Made by a program: the position numbers and the translations under genes. Below the pieces are notes generated by a model. It worked only from the letters and a program-made list of their open reading frames with translations. It did no database searches and was not told where the DNA came from. This document shows, piece by piece, positions 5,423 to 6,121 of a stretch of 6,121 nt of DNA. The stretch is from a bacterium (lineage in GTDB: Bacteria; Patescibacteriota; Saccharimonadia; Saccharimonadales; UBA4665): the NCBI GenBank assembly GCA_021788675.1, contig JAJYKI010000044.1, forward strand, positions 1 to 6,121, read 5' to 3'. The stretch's first letter is position 1. Every line of letters begins with the position of its first letter.

Positions 5423-6121
5423 ATGGCTGTCATCAACTACAAAGAAGACGACAAACAACGCCTGGACGTATTTATGGCGCAACGGAAGCCTAAATTAAGC
5501 CGTAGCTACATTTCCACCCAAATAAGCTCTGGCGGAATAAAAGTTAACGGACGCGCGGTCAAAACCGGCTACAGACTAAAATCCGGCGATAAGATAAGTT
5601 ATGTCAGCCTCAATTTAAGTGAACCCCGACCAAAGACAATTGACTTGCCGATTTTATATGAGGATGACTTTTGTATCGTCATCAACAAGCCCAGCGGTAT
5701 TATTACGCACGCTAAAGGATTCGCGGCCAGCGAGGGCAGCGTAGCCAGCTTTATTGCGCCCAAGATTAAGTTTGCTAATTTGTCTAACCGATCCGGCATC
5801 GTACATCGTCTGGACAGAGGAACCTCAGGTGTGATTATTACTGCTAAAACCGAAGCGGCATCTAAATATCTGCAAAGCCAATTCGCCAAGCGTCAAACCC
5901 GTAAAACTTACCTGGCAATCATATCCGGCCGGTTAGAACACGACCAAGCCGCTATTAACATGCCGATTGAGCGTAATCCGAAACACCCTTCAACATTCAG
6001 AACCGGTATAAATGGCAAACCGGCCTTAACCGAATACGAAGTCATTAAAACAAACTCGCACTACAGCCTGGTTAAGCTCACTCCAAAAACCGGACGTACA
6101 CATCAACTGAGGGTACATTTA
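5423..6121 (+). CDS. RluA/RluD-family pseudouridine synthase, partial (3' end outside window)
   Basis: The frame is open from ATG 5423 to the window edge (233 codons, no stop), about three quarters of a usual family member of about 300 residues. An N-terminal S4-like RNA-binding domain covers about 12-60 (RLDVFMAQRK, then SRSYISTQISSGGIKVNGR). The catalytic domain follows: LYEDDFCIVINKPSGIITHA (78-96), the active-site motif HRLDRGTSGV (128-137) with catalytic Asp131, RKTYLAI with conserved Tyr163, GKPALTEYEV, and GRTHQLRVHL at the edge. Such enzymes isomerise uridines in 23S rRNA (RluD, RluC) or in rRNA and tRNA (RluA). S4 plus this catalytic domain fits RluD/RluC types, but the exact target cannot be read from sequence. 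There is no Shine-Dalgarno; the gap is A/T-rich and the gene probably shares the trpS mRNA. Confidence 0.92.
   Translation, partial: MAVINYKEDDKQRLDVFMAQRKPKLSRSYISTQISSGGIKVNGRAVKTGYRLKSGDKISYVSLNLSEPRPKTIDLPILYEDDFCIVINKPSGIITHAKGFAASEGSVASFIAPKIKFANLSNRSGIVHRLDRGTSGVIITAKTEAASKYLQSQFAKRQTRKTYLAIISGRLEHDQAAINMPIERNPKHPSTFRTGINGKPALTEYEVIKTNSHYSLVKLTPKTGRTHQLRVHL

Noticed and set aside
5599..5889. Minus-strand open frame of 96 codons near the right edge
   Set aside because: It lies opposite the RluA-family gene, whose + strand frame shows the full catalytic motif.
254..6121. Possible TGA recoding, as in Gracilibacteria and Absconditabacteria, because no gene here ends in TGA
   Set aside because: No in-frame TGA occurs in any of the genes, tryptophans are TGG, and ten stops is too few to make TGA absence meaningful; the standard code explains everything.
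1..6121. A novel defence, mobile or accessory system
   Set aside because: Every gene belongs to a well-known core translation or transcription family, in a conserved order, with no repeats, integrase or transposase.

Overview
This window is a bacterial core-translation locus read entirely on the + strand: the end of an 'spc/alpha'-type ribosomal operon followed by a tRNA synthetase and an rRNA-modifying enzyme. The order is infA, rpmJ, rpsM, rpsK, rpsD, rpoA, rplQ, rplM, rpsI, trpS, then the 5' part of an RluA-family pseudouridine synthase that runs off the right edge. All complete frames are intact under the standard bacterial code. Stops are nine TAA and one TAG.

The organism looks like a member of the Patescibacteria/CPR, most plausibly Saccharibacteria (TM7). 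This is inferred from protein character: L36 and S4 without zinc cysteines, an S11 tail reading HGGVRP, and direct rplQ-rplM-rpsI linkage with trpS behind it. It is a moderate-confidence placement made without database searching.

Layout. Positions 1-253 are an AT-rich gap with no supportable gene; it holds a small perfect inverted repeat and, at its end, a near-consensus extended -10 promoter abutting infA. Positions 254-4347 are a tightly packed run of nine genes (gaps 0-44 nt) for IF-1, L36, S13, S11, S4, RNA polymerase alpha, L17, L13 and S9. A second promoter-like extended -10 lies in the 33-nt gap before trpS (4381-5412). The pseudouridine synthase gene (5423 to edge) follows 10 nt later.

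How the genes work together: they supply initiation (IF-1), both ribosomal subunits (S4, S11, S13, S9; L13, L17, L36), the RNA polymerase assembly scaffold (alpha), tryptophan charging, and probably rRNA pseudouridylation. No mobile element, CRISPR array, defence system or novel gene cassette is visible, and I do not claim one. The points worth a second look are the loss of zinc ligands and overall near-absence of cysteine, the Gly replacing the S11 Asn that forms isoaspartate in E. coli, the near-leaderless promoter-to-start spacing of infA and trpS, and a hairpin that includes the rpmJ Shine-Dalgarno.
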